From positions 60,995-124,994 of the forward strand of contig DATMDR010000017.1 in NCBI GenBank assembly GCA_035557635.1: a stretch of DNA of 64,000 bases, written 5' to 3'. The stretch is from VRUE01 sp035557635 (lineage in GTDB: Bacteria; Actinomycetota; Thermoleophilia; Solirubrobacterales; 70-9). The notes beneath the pieces were generated by a model. That model ran no database searches. It saw only the letters and a program-made list of their open reading frames with translations, and was not told the origin of the DNA. A program made the translations under genes and the position numbers. Each line of letters starts with the position of its first letter. Within the stretch, counting starts at the first letter, position 1. This document shows, in pieces, positions 25,089 through 32,618 of this stretch.

Positions 25089-26014
25089 CGGAGCGGAAGC
25101 GGAGTCTTCTTGCCGCCGTCGACGGCGACCGCGTAATGGTCGCGCAGGTCGTCCTCGTCCAGCAACGTCGCCGCCGCCCGAGCCCCGGCCGCGCTCGTCC
25201 CGGTCACCACCCACACCGGCGGCGCCTCGTAGCGGCGGGTGGCGGCCACCAGTCCGGCGTTCCGGCCGAAGTCGCGTGCCGGCGCTCCCTCTTCGTCGAG
25301 CCCGCGCAGCTCAAACCCGTCGCCGACCTGCACGAACTCCGCGAAGACCCCGCTTGCCTGCAGGCCGTCCTCGATCTGCGCCGCGGCCGGGTCACGGCGC
25401 ACCTGATCCCAGGGGCCGACCAGCACCCGGATCGCCCCCTCGGGATCGCCGGAGGCCACGACGGCGCCCTCCCGCTTCAGTCGGGCGCGGACCTCGGCGC
25501 AGGCGTTCCCGCCGGTCAGGCACTCGACCAAGACCGGGAGGCGCCGGCCCTCGTAGCCGTCGACGAACGGGTGTGGCCAGGAGCCGACGACGGCGGGCAC
25601 GCGCTGCGTGGCCGTCCAGTCGCGGTAGTCCCACCAGATCGCCTCGCCACCGCGCAGCTCGTAGTCGGCCGCGCCGACGCCCGCCTCGACGCCGTTGACG
25701 TAGTAGAGCCAGTCCCAGAAACGGCCACTGTCGCGGGTCGCTTCGAGGCCGTCGATCGACTGCACGAAGCCGCCGCCGTAGCGGGTCGAGATCTCAGCGC
25801 TGCGTTCGAGCACCCGCATCACCGTGTCGGACTCGGTGGTGTCGTCGACCCCTCGGCCGAAGAGCTGCTCGGCCCCGTAGTCGCGAGTCGCCGTCAGCTC
25901 GACGTGGTCGAGCTCACTCCCCGATCCCAGGCCGCAGCCGGCGGTCGCGAGCGCCAAAGCCAGCGCGATCGCGACCGCCGCACAGCGGCGTGTGGCTCCT
26001 AGTCGCGCGGGCAC
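25085..26014 (-). CDS. DUF4430-type lipoprotein, predicted cobalamin-capture component
   Basis: About 309 residues from GTG 26014, which follows a G-rich ribosome-binding stretch and overlaps the upstream gene by 16 bp. The open frame upstream of this is out-of-frame shadow. The lipobox LATAGC (Cys near residue 25) predicts a lipid-anchored exported protein. Residues about 45-130 match the DUF4430/transcobalamin beta-domain pattern (SDTVMRVLERSAEI, VQSIDGL, WLYYVNGVEAG, GEAIWWDY). The C-terminal half is a separate unrecognised domain. A role in capturing B12 at the cell surface is inferred from the riboswitch and the ECF neighbours. Confidence 0.75.
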   Translation of the reverse strand: MPARLGATRRCAAVAIALALALATAGCGLGSGSELDHVELTATRDYGAEQLFGRGVDDTTESDTVMRVLERSAEISTRYGGGFVQSIDGLEATRDSGRFWDWLYYVNGVEAGVGAADYELRGGEAIWWDYRDWTATQRVPAVVGSWPHPFVDGYEGRRLPVLVECLTGGNACAEVRARLKREGAVVASGDPEGAIRVLVGPWDQVRRDPAAAQIEDGLQASGVFAEFVQVGDGFELRGLDEEGAPARDFGRNAGLVAATRRYEAPPVWVVTGTSAAGARAAATLLDEDDLRDHYAVAVDGGKKTPLPLR

Positions 26015-26742
26015 TTCCCCCCGACGCAGACCGCCTCGCGATTGGACGGAATGTCCTTGGGGTGGCGGGCGATCAGGTTGGCCGCTTTGCTGAGAACGAC
26101 CGTCGCGCGGCCGTCGCCGCCGGTCGGCCCGGTCGCGCCGGTGACCAGCGCTCCCTCGGCGGGGGCCTTCTTGCCTTTCTCGTCGTAGGAGAAGACGCGG
26201 ACGGTGAAGGGATCGCCAGCGACCGCTTTGTCCGGCGCGCTCAGCATCAGCTCGTCCGGGTACGGGAAGGACGCCAGCGCCCAGAGCACTTCGTCGCCGG
26301 CTTTCACTTTCACCATTTCGCCGCCGAGTTCGGGGTTCTCGTGGTTGACCTTCAGGTACCAGGAGAAGCCTCCACCCGCGGTGGAGCCGCCAACCCCGCA
26401 AATGCCGAGACCGAAGTCAAAGGCGTCGGTAATCAGCAGCGGCTTCAGCGCATCGGTGAACCGGGCCGCGGCGATCAACATGCCCAGCGCCGTCGGGCCT
26501 TTGATCGTCACCTCTTTGCCGCTGCCGCCAGTCCCTCCTCCGAAGCAGGTCGCTTTCGGGCTGGTCTTGACCGTCTGAGTGAAGGCGCCGAACGCGTCTT
26601 CGGCGAGCACCTTGCCGCCCTTGCCGACCACGCGCAGGTCGGCGACGGGGCCCTTCGCGGCCGCACCGGCAGCGAGCGAGAGGATGAGAACGAGAGCCAG
26701 CGCGCACGCGGCGGCCAGCCGGAATGGAATGAGTCTTGGCAT
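25999..26742 (-). CDS. Secreted DUF4430-type protein, predicted cobalamin-binding partner
   Basis: A 247-residue protein with a signal peptide ending near GAAAKG (about residue 30). The middle resembles a DUF4430 domain (GPTALGMLIAAARF, FSWYLKVNHENPELGG, VKAGDEVLWAL). It contains two Cys residues, in ATCFGGG and GICGVGG contexts, possibly a disulfide, and a further Cys pair at the very C-terminus. It is the first gene after the cobalamin riboswitch and overlaps the second DUF4430 gene by 16 bp. A role in extracellular corrinoid binding is inferred. Confidence 0.75.
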   Translation of the reverse strand: MPRLIPFRLAAACALALVLILSLAAGAAAKGPVADLRVVGKGGKVLAEDAFGAFTQTVKTSPKATCFGGGTGGSGKEVTIKGPTALGMLIAAARFTDALKPLLITDAFDFGLGICGVGGSTAGGGFSWYLKVNHENPELGGEMVKVKAGDEVLWALASFPYPDELMLSAPDKAVAGDPFTVRVFSYDEKGKKAPAEGALVTGATGPTGGDGRATVVLSKAANLIARHPKDIPSNREAVCVGGKCPRD

Positions 26743-26775
26743 TTAAAGCCACCCTTTCCTCGAGGGTTGTCATGG

Positions 26776-26944
26776 CTGGCCGGGGAACAGGTCTCCTGGC
26801 TTCCGGGATGAGTCTGCTGCGCCTTCCCAGAGAGGCGGCGCCTCTCCAGTGGCCGGCGCACGTGGCGCCCGCAGCTTCCTTCGCCCGGTCACAGTGGCGG
26901 GACCGCGCCGGCTTCTCACCGGACTTCCCTTGAACCACCGACCG
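26776..26944 (-). promoter_or_regulatory. Cobalamin (AdoCbl-type) riboswitch
   Basis: On the minus strand the leader carries the conserved cobalamin riboswitch blocks in order: GGGAAGTCCGGTGAGAAGCC, GTCCCGCCACTGTGACCGGG, a GCCACTGG-type block, GGGAAGGCG and AGCCAGGAGACCTG (the B12-box). It sits about 35 nt before the start of the six-gene ECF operon. Such elements turn expression off when intracellular cobalamin is high, so the operon is expected to be induced by B12 shortage. Edges are approximate. Confidence 0.93.
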
Positions 26945-26972
26945 TATTTACGCGAGCGAGTCTATCCGTCAG
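26945..26972 (-). promoter_or_regulatory. Candidate promoter of the cobalamin operon
   Basis: CTGACG (26967-26972), a 16-nt spacer and TAAATA (26945-26950) on the minus strand, directly upstream of the riboswitch and overlapping the stop of the preceding gene. Confidence 0.4.
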
Positions 26973-27658
26973 GCGACGAGGGGGATGACGCAGCGGAATT
27001 TGCGGGTGTCGGCACTCGGAGCAGAACCCACCACGCCTGCCGTAGAGACAGTCGCGGCGCTGTAGATACCTGGTGCGGTGTAACTCGACATCTCTCCAGA
27101 CCACTCGTCCCCAGCCGCCAGCGTCACCCCAGGCTGCTGGGAGAAGGCGACCAGTTGCAGCGCCTCGGGCAAGGTGCCGCCTTGGGCGGCGCAGGAGGCC
27201 GCGGCGGCAGGGGCGGTCAGCGCCACGTCGGCGGCGGAGGCCTGCCAGCAGGCGCCGGCGAAGAGCCGGGTGCCCGGCAGGCAGCCGGCCGAGTGGCCGT
27301 TGACGGTGGCGGCGTTGACGGCGTGGATCGCGTTCTGCGCGGTCTCGGCTTCGACCGCGCTCTGGGCTTTGCCGGCGGTTTCGGCATGGGCGGCCTCCGG
27401 CACCTGACCGAGGCTCAGCTCGTTGATTTCAGCTCCCGTGATCTGGGCCGTGGAGCCGGAGAGGGAGCCGAGCGCGCCCGGCTTGAGGCGGTTGACCGGG
27501 ACCGAGTGCGGCTTTAGCCGGTTGCCCGGCAGCGACTTCACCTTGATCGTCTTGCCGTTGATCTTGCCGGCCGCGTACACGGTCCCGCCCAACGCGACGA
27601 ACAGCGCGATCGCCGCCAACACCAGCGCCGGCGAAGGCCAGCGGATCCCCTGTCTCAT
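26969..27658 (-). CDS. Secreted or anchored protein of unknown function
   Basis: A 229-residue protein. The N-terminal hydrophobic segment LVLAAIALFVALGGTVYAA is followed by INGKTIKVKSLPGNRLKP. I recognise this opening as recurrent in secreted Thermoleophilia proteins, although that is memory and not shown here. A low-complexity Ala/Glu stretch follows, then a C-terminal domain with four Cys residues. The gene ends just before the cobalamin operon promoter. The role is unknown. Confidence 0.7.
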   Translation of the reverse strand: MRQGIRWPSPALVLAAIALFVALGGTVYAAGKINGKTIKVKSLPGNRLKPHSVPVNRLKPGALGSLSGSTAQITGAEINELSLGQVPEAAHAETAGKAQSAVEAETAQNAIHAVNAATVNGHSAGCLPGTRLFAGACWQASAADVALTAPAAAASCAAQGGTLPEALQLVAFSQQPGVTLAAGDEWSGEMSSYTAPGIYSAATVSTAGVVGSAPSADTRKFRCVIPLVA

Positions 27659-27793
27659 TCATTCCTCCAATGATTTCGACTGCAAGCGGCGGCGAGGGTA
27701 AACCGACCAAGCCGAGCCGACCAAGGAGGTTGGACGAATATACATACACGGGTTCGCAATTGAGCGCCGCTGGCGCTGGCTATCCTCAACTTG

Positions 27794-28741
27794 ATGCGCC
27801 CGCGCTCGCACAGCGCTCGATCGCGCCTGGCGAGCCCGCTCGCCGCGCTCGCCTGCCTGCTCGCGCTCGGCGCTGTCGCCCCCGGCCAGGCCGCGGCCTC
27901 GTACCGCCTTCACCCGCCTAGCCCGACGGCCTCGACGAGCCAGATCCGCGAGGAAGCCGCCCGGGTGGCCCGCTACTGGACGCCGGCCCGGATGCGCAGC
28001 ACCCGGCCGCTCGGCGGCGGCGGCGCGCATGAAGACGACGCCAGCGCCAGCTTCGCCAGCGTGCTCGACGCGACCCTCCCCCCTTACTCCGTCAACGGCC
28101 GCATCTTCCTGCGCCAGGGCAACGCGCGCGGCTACTGCTCGGGGACCGCGATCAACAGCTTCACCCGGCAGTTGGTGCTGACCGCGGCGCACTGCCTCAA
28201 CTCGGGGCCGCTAGAAACCTCGCCGCGCACGATCTGGTCGCGCTTCGTCCAGTTCGTGCCGGCCTACAGCAACGGAATCGCCCCCTTCGGCGCCTTCATC
28301 GCCTACCGCAGCAAGGTCTTCGCCCCCAAACCCTTCGTGATGGCGGGCAACCCCGATTACGACGTCGGCGCCTTCCTCACCCTTCCCAACGCCGCCGGGC
28401 AGAACGTCGCCGACGCGGTCGGCGGCGGTGTGGCGATCGCCCTCGACCGCCCCCGCGGGCAGCAGTTCCAGACCTTCGGCTACCCGGCGACGCAGCGGGC
28501 GCTGCAGCAGTGCGACTCCCCCTACGTCGGGGATGACGTCCTCACCTACAGGTTCGCCGGCCCGCCGACGATCGCGATCCGGTGTCGCTGGACTCCGGGC
28601 GCCAGCGGCGGCGGCTGGCTGGTCGACGAAGGGACGGCGATCAACGGCGTGACCAGCTACGGACACCGCGGCGACCGACGCCATACCTTCAGCCCCTACT
28701 TCGGCAGCGGCAACGTCGGCGCCCTCATCGCCGGCCTCTGA
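27794..28741 (+). CDS. Secreted trypsin-like serine protease
   Basis: A 315-residue protein from ATG 27794. A signal peptide ends near GQAAAS (about residue 35). The catalytic triad of the chymotrypsin fold is visible as His in LTAAHC, Asp in DYDVGAF and Ser in GASGGGW. Between the signal peptide and the protease domain is a propeptide-like stretch of about 60 residues. Probably an exported peptidase related to the V8/glutamyl-endopeptidase branch. It converges with the TPR gene across a hairpin. Confidence 0.85.
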   Translation: MRPRSHSARSRLASPLAALACLLALGAVAPGQAAASYRLHPPSPTASTSQIREEAARVARYWTPARMRSTRPLGGGGAHEDDASASFASVLDATLPPYSVNGRIFLRQGNARGYCSGTAINSFTRQLVLTAAHCLNSGPLETSPRTIWSRFVQFVPAYSNGIAPFGAFIAYRSKVFAPKPFVMAGNPDYDVGAFLTLPNAAGQNVADAVGGGVAIALDRPRGQQFQTFGYPATQRALQQCDSPYVGDDVLTYRFAGPPTIAIRCRWTPGASGGGWLVDEGTAINGVTSYGHRGDRRHTFSPYFGSGNVGALIAGL

Positions 28742-28751
28742 GGCGCTAACC

Positions 28752-28789
28752 GATGCATTGATGGGCCCCTATAAGGGGTCAAATGCATC
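28752..28789. terminator. Bidirectional hairpin terminator
   Basis: An outer 8-bp pair (28752-28759 with 28782-28789) and an inner CCCCT...AGGGG stem lie between the convergent protease and TPR genes, so the element can end transcription from both sides. Confidence 0.55.
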
Positions 28790-28801
28790 AGACGAGCGGA
28801 C

Positions 28802-29173
28802 TCAGGCGCTCAGCAGATCGCGGTAGAAGCGGTAGTCGCGCCGGTCCGGGCGCAGGTTGGAGGCGAGCGCCAGGTGGTGACGCGCCCGCTCGGTCTGGCC
28901 CGTCTTGGCGAGCGCGCGGCCGAGGCAGAAGTGGGCGAAGTCGTTGACCTGGTGCGTCTCGACCACCGCCTTGAACTCCGTCGCCGCGGCGGCGAAGCGA
29001 CCGCAGCGAAAGTAGGCCCGGCCCAGCGCCTCGCGCACCGAGGACTGCTCTGGCGCCCGCCGGGCGGCCGCCTCGAGCGGTACCGCGGCTTGCTCGAAGT
29101 CATCGTCGGCAAGCAGCTCGATCCCGCGCCGGTAGAGCGTCAGGGTCGACTCGCCATCGTGCTCGGAAGGCAT
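28802..29173 (-). CDS. Small TPR-repeat protein
   Basis: A 123-residue soluble protein made of about three tetratricopeptide units (YRRGIELLADDDFEQAAVPL, REALGRAYFRCGRFAAAATEF, HFCLGRALAKTGQTERARHHL). TPR units mediate protein-protein contacts. No catalytic domain is present and the partner is unknown. It lies downstream of the 980-residue secreted protein but is separated from it by a terminator. Confidence 0.75.
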   Translation of the reverse strand: MPSEHDGESTLTLYRRGIELLADDDFEQAAVPLEAAARRAPEQSSVREALGRAYFRCGRFAAAATEFKAVVETHQVNDFAHFCLGRALAKTGQTERARHHLALASNLRPDRRDYRFYRDLLSA

Positions 29174-29191
29174 CGCTCAAGTGTAGGCGGG

Positions 29192-29223
29192 CAGCATGGC
29201 GGACCCGAAGGTCCGCCATGCTG
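29192..29223 (-). terminator. Hairpin terminator of the 980-residue protein gene
   Basis: A perfect 14-bp stem (29192-29205 with 29210-29223) closed by a CGAA loop, 27 nt past the stop codon at 29251. A further partial copy of the arm (GCCATGCTGCTG) follows at about 29228-29239. Confidence 0.65.
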
Positions 29224-29250
29224 CTGAGCCATGCTGCTGCCGTTCCGCCG

Positions 29251-32193
29251 CTAGCCCTGTTTGCCGCAGGCGCCCACCTTGAGCGGCAGCGTGCGGTCAT
29301 GGAGGCGCTTACCGTTTTGCGCCTTCAACTTCATCACCGAGAACAGCGGATCGGTGCAGAGGTTCGTCGAGTTGATCAGGAGGCCGCGGTCGCCGCCCTT
29401 CATCGTCAGGACGAATCTCTTCACTTGCACGTCGGGCGAGTTGAACACTGTCTTGATCCCACCCCGCTCGGAGCTGATCACTCCGTAGAGCTGCACGTTC
29501 ACCTGGCCGCGCAGGTCGGCGACGAGGTCGGGCAATTCGTGTTTCGAGGAGACCATGTAGACAGGCCCCTTCAGCGGCTTGTCGAGCAACGGCGTCCTCG
29601 CCTTGGCGTGACCGTAGATCGCGGCCTTCGGGCATTCCCGCGCCGCCAGCTGCGGTTTCGTGCAGACCGTTCTGATGTGGCCCTGGTCGAGGAACAGCGC
29701 GTGTGGCAGCGCGACGGCGACGCGCTTGATGTTGGCGTCGCGCCCGCGAGCCTCGAGGACCGCCCTCAGCTTCGGGTGCTTGCCGCGGGTGGTGATGTCC
29801 GGCCCGCCGAGCAGCCGCGTGGAGAGCTGCGGTTTGAACGGCAGCCGCTTGCAGCTAGTCGCCCGATAGGGCTCGGTCTGCTGGTTCTGGCTGAATGTCG
29901 CCGGGTTCGTCGGGTCGGCGCCGCCGCCCTTGAACAACGCGACGACCTTCTTTTTCCCGCACCCGGTCGGGTTGCGCATAAACCCTTTGCGCTCGACGTT
30001 GACGTCGATCGAGCGGATGTCGAGCTTGACTCCGCCGTACACGTCTGGGATCACGTCGGACACGGCGCGGACCTGAGCCGACCTGGGCTTGACGAACAGC
30101 GCGACCCGGACGACCACGTTGCCGAGGTCGAACGGACCGGCAACCGCCGGAGTGATTACGACCATCGAGACCGGCGCACCCTTGTATGGGCCGGCGAGAT
30201 AGGCGTTACCGGCAATCTGGAGCGGGTTGGATCCCGTGCCGGCCCTGGTGGTGGCCAGGCCCAGCCAGCTCTTGTCCGGGCAGCTGACGCCGCTGCGCTC
30301 TTCTGCGCCGGCCTTGGCAGCCGCCGCATCGATCGCCGCCTCCGGGCAGTACTGGAGGCCCCTGAGCTTGCCGATCAACCCATTGGGCAGCGTCACGTTG
30401 ACGCCCTTCAGCTCCTGCTGGCCGTCGGGCCGGTTGATGTGGACGCGGAAGGGACTGCGGGCGCCGCCCTTCGTTTTTTGCGACTTCGCTTTGAAGCTGG
30501 GCGCGAACGGCCGCTCTGCCATCGTCGTCGGACAGGCACCGCCGCCGGGAATGCTCGACAGCGTGAAGTCGGCCGTCGGCCCGGCGAAGGTGCCCGGCCG
30601 CGCCCACGGCTCCATCGCGCTCGTCGTCGTCTGTGTAGCGCAAGTAGGCGGGCTGGTCAGCACCGCCTTGGAGCCGTCAAAGCGGATTTTCACCGACTCG
30701 AACGGGACCTGGGGCAGGCCGCGGGGCAACGTGCCGGCAAAGGGACCGACCTGTTGGTCGTCAAAGACGGCGGTGAGCTGTCCTGTAGCCGGATCGGCTT
30801 TGACGTTGCCGATCAGCCTGGCGACGACGTCGTATCGCTTCGACTTCGCTTCGACCAGGATGCGGAACTCTTCGCCCGAGGCCGGGTCGCGGCTCTTCTG
30901 TTCGCCGATGTAGACGTCGCCTTTGAGCGAGCCCTCCGGCAGCGGCGGCGTCTCTACTTCGACCGTGCCGACATCGGAAGCCGCCGGGCAGCTGTTGTCC
31001 TCCGCCCGCGTGCCCTTACCGAACTGGGCATCGGTGCAGGCGACGAGGCCAACCGCGCCGGCCGGGTTGAGTCCCATCCCTTTCGGCAGCGTGACCTGCG
31101 CCGTGCGCAGGTGCGACTGGGAGATGCCATCGAAGCTCCCGTCCGGGTTTTCTTCGACTTCGCCGCCTTCTTTGGCGGGATCGAACGGCAATGTCGTCGT
31201 CACCTCGGCCGGCGACGGGGAGTCGACCTGGCTCGTTTTTGGATCGACCGCGATCCCGGGTTCAAACGGGATCCGCTCACAGCCGGTCGGCTCCGCGCCC
31301 GGGGGTAGCACCGCCTCCCAGGGGGTGAAACCCTCGGGGAAAGGCTGTTCCGATTCGGGGGGATTGATCCCCTGCGCTCGCAGCCAGGTCGAGTAGATGT
31401 CCGACGTGGGATCGAGGCAAGTGGCCGGATTGGTGATGTAGGTACCGTCGCCTGCCTGGCCGAAGTTGACGAGACGGCTTCTCAGTGTGTGCGCAAGAGG
31501 ATTTGGCGGGGGTAGTTTGATCGTGAAGCCGGCGTGATAATCGCTCTCCCAAGCGACGTCCCCTTCCAGGTAGACCGGCGCTTTGGCGCTGCCGATCTTG
31601 AAGCCGAAGCGCGCCGGTTCGCCGAATTCCGGTACGAGGTTGAAGAGTTTCGCTTTGGTGTTGAGCACCGGGCTTTCGGTAGGCGGGATCACCGCGTTTT
31701 TCGGAAAGGTGGCGCCGCCGCCCCCTGGGATGGGGATCACGCCGCCGACCTGGACGGAGACCGTCACTTCCTCCCAGCCCACCTGCGAGCCGGCCGGGCA
31801 CGCGTCAGCCAAGAAGGCTTCCCCCGAGCACTGTTCGGTGGCCAGCGGATTCACGGTCAGGCCAGGCGGAAGATCGACCCGTATCGCTTTCGCGACCGCT
31901 TCCGTTTCTTCCAGCGTGTTGGGGACGATCTCTTTGTGTTTGATGATGTACTGGGTGAAGCCGATCGGAGGGTGCCCAGCGGCCTGAGTAAAGAAGATCC
32001 CCGGGGTGTCGGGCGAGCAGTGATTCGGCCACGGCGTTTCTTCGGTACACGTCCCTGCCTGGAAGCCATCTTTCGCCGTGGGCGGCGTGTTTTGTTTTTC
32101 GATGACGTCTCCGGTGTCCGCCTGGGCCACCGGCGCTGCAAGCACGCCGAAGCCCATCACGACCATCGCTACCAAGACCAAGCGCCTAGCCAT
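29251..32193 (-). CDS. Large secreted repeat protein, paralogue of the 901-residue protein
   Basis: A 980-residue protein with a signal peptide (ending near PVAQADTG, about residue 27) and no other membrane segment. It is beta-rich with regularly spaced Cys residues. The C-terminal third shares with the protein at 4205-6910 the blocks HPKLRAVL, DANI, DQ-HIRTVCT, LLDKPLKGPVY and RFVLTMKGG. The ATG is preceded by GAGGAGGAG. It stands alone with its own terminator, unlike its paralogue, which sits in an operon. An envelope or extracellular-matrix role is inferred only; no catalytic motif is seen. Confidence 0.75.
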   Translation of the reverse strand: MARRLVLVAMVVMGFGVLAAPVAQADTGDVIEKQNTPPTAKDGFQAGTCTEETPWPNHCSPDTPGIFFTQAAGHPPIGFTQYIIKHKEIVPNTLEETEAVAKAIRVDLPPGLTVNPLATEQCSGEAFLADACPAGSQVGWEEVTVSVQVGGVIPIPGGGGATFPKNAVIPPTESPVLNTKAKLFNLVPEFGEPARFGFKIGSAKAPVYLEGDVAWESDYHAGFTIKLPPPNPLAHTLRSRLVNFGQAGDGTYITNPATCLDPTSDIYSTWLRAQGINPPESEQPFPEGFTPWEAVLPPGAEPTGCERIPFEPGIAVDPKTSQVDSPSPAEVTTTLPFDPAKEGGEVEENPDGSFDGISQSHLRTAQVTLPKGMGLNPAGAVGLVACTDAQFGKGTRAEDNSCPAASDVGTVEVETPPLPEGSLKGDVYIGEQKSRDPASGEEFRILVEAKSKRYDVVARLIGNVKADPATGQLTAVFDDQQVGPFAGTLPRGLPQVPFESVKIRFDGSKAVLTSPPTCATQTTTSAMEPWARPGTFAGPTADFTLSSIPGGGACPTTMAERPFAPSFKAKSQKTKGGARSPFRVHINRPDGQQELKGVNVTLPNGLIGKLRGLQYCPEAAIDAAAAKAGAEERSGVSCPDKSWLGLATTRAGTGSNPLQIAGNAYLAGPYKGAPVSMVVITPAVAGPFDLGNVVVRVALFVKPRSAQVRAVSDVIPDVYGGVKLDIRSIDVNVERKGFMRNPTGCGKKKVVALFKGGGADPTNPATFSQNQQTEPYRATSCKRLPFKPQLSTRLLGGPDITTRGKHPKLRAVLEARGRDANIKRVAVALPHALFLDQGHIRTVCTKPQLAARECPKAAIYGHAKARTPLLDKPLKGPVYMVSSKHELPDLVADLRGQVNVQLYGVISSERGGIKTVFNSPDVQVKRFVLTMKGGDRGLLINSTNLCTDPLFSVMKLKAQNGKRLHDRTLPLKVGACGKQG

Positions 32194-32422
32194 CTACTCC
32201 TCCTCGTTCACGCATTGACGTTGCTACGCCGCCCCTGCGTGGCGCTCGACCCTCCCAGATCGATCTACTGCACGACCCTCGACGACCCTCAACCAGCCGA
32301 TATCGACCGATTAGTCGAGGTTGCCACGCGGCTAGCCATTACCCGCAGCCGCACTCGAGGAAACCCGCCAGACAGGCATAGGATGCGGTCCGCGCCTGGC
32401 TGCGGATGGGCTGGCGACTGCA

Positions 32423-32451
32423 TTGCGTCGCCGACCGGCCGATGCTAAGGT
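32423..32451 (+). promoter_or_regulatory. Candidate promoter of the tRNA/ArgRS-like operon
   Basis: TTGCGT (32423-32428), a 17-nt spacer and TAAGGT (32446-32451). The predicted start near 32458 gives a leader of about 60 nt before the tRNA. No other promoter is obvious before the ArgRS-like gene, so tRNA and protein genes would share a transcript. Confidence 0.45.
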
Positions 32452-32467
32452 ACTCAAAATTTAATAA

Positions 32468-32501
32468 GGAAATCTTTTCCCAAAACGGGGAATCTTTCCC
32501 C
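32468..32501 (+). repeat. Two short similar hairpins in the tRNA leader
   Basis: GGAAATCTTTTCC (32468-32480) and GGGGAATCTTTCCCC (32487-32501) are near-palindromic and resemble each other. They lie between the candidate promoter and the tRNA and may serve in processing or attenuation. Confidence 0.45.
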
Positions 32502-32517
32502 CCAGTGCCCCCAGCAA

Positions 32518-32590
32518 GCACCAGTACCTTAATCGGTTAAAGGGCTGGCCTTAAAAGCCGGAGATCCGGGTTCGAGCCCCGGCTGGTGCA
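32518..32590 (+). tRNA. tRNA with UAA anticodon but class I (short variable loop) shape
   Basis: A full cloverleaf of 73 nt: a 7-bp acceptor stem (GCACCAG/CTGGTGC), D stem CCTT/AAGG with GG in the loop, anticodon stem CTGGC/GCCGG, loop CTTAAAA, a variable loop of only 4 nt (AGAT), T stem CCGGG/CCCGG with TTCGAGC, and discriminator A. CCA is not encoded. The anticodon is UAA, which reads the Leu codon UUA. Normal bacterial tRNA-Leu is class II with a long variable arm, as seen in this window at 47176. The position-10 base is C instead of the usual G. It ends 28 nt before the ArgRS-like start codon, so the two are probably co-transcribed. Confidence 0.8.
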
Positions 32591-32618
32591 TCGCCAAAGA
32601 AAGACGATTGGCGCAGCT

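Noticed and set aside
25085..26401. 438-residue version of the DUF4430 lipoprotein
   Set aside because: The upstream 129 codons are Arg-rich and lie out of frame over the preceding DUF4430 gene. The lipoprotein signal starts at GTG 26014.
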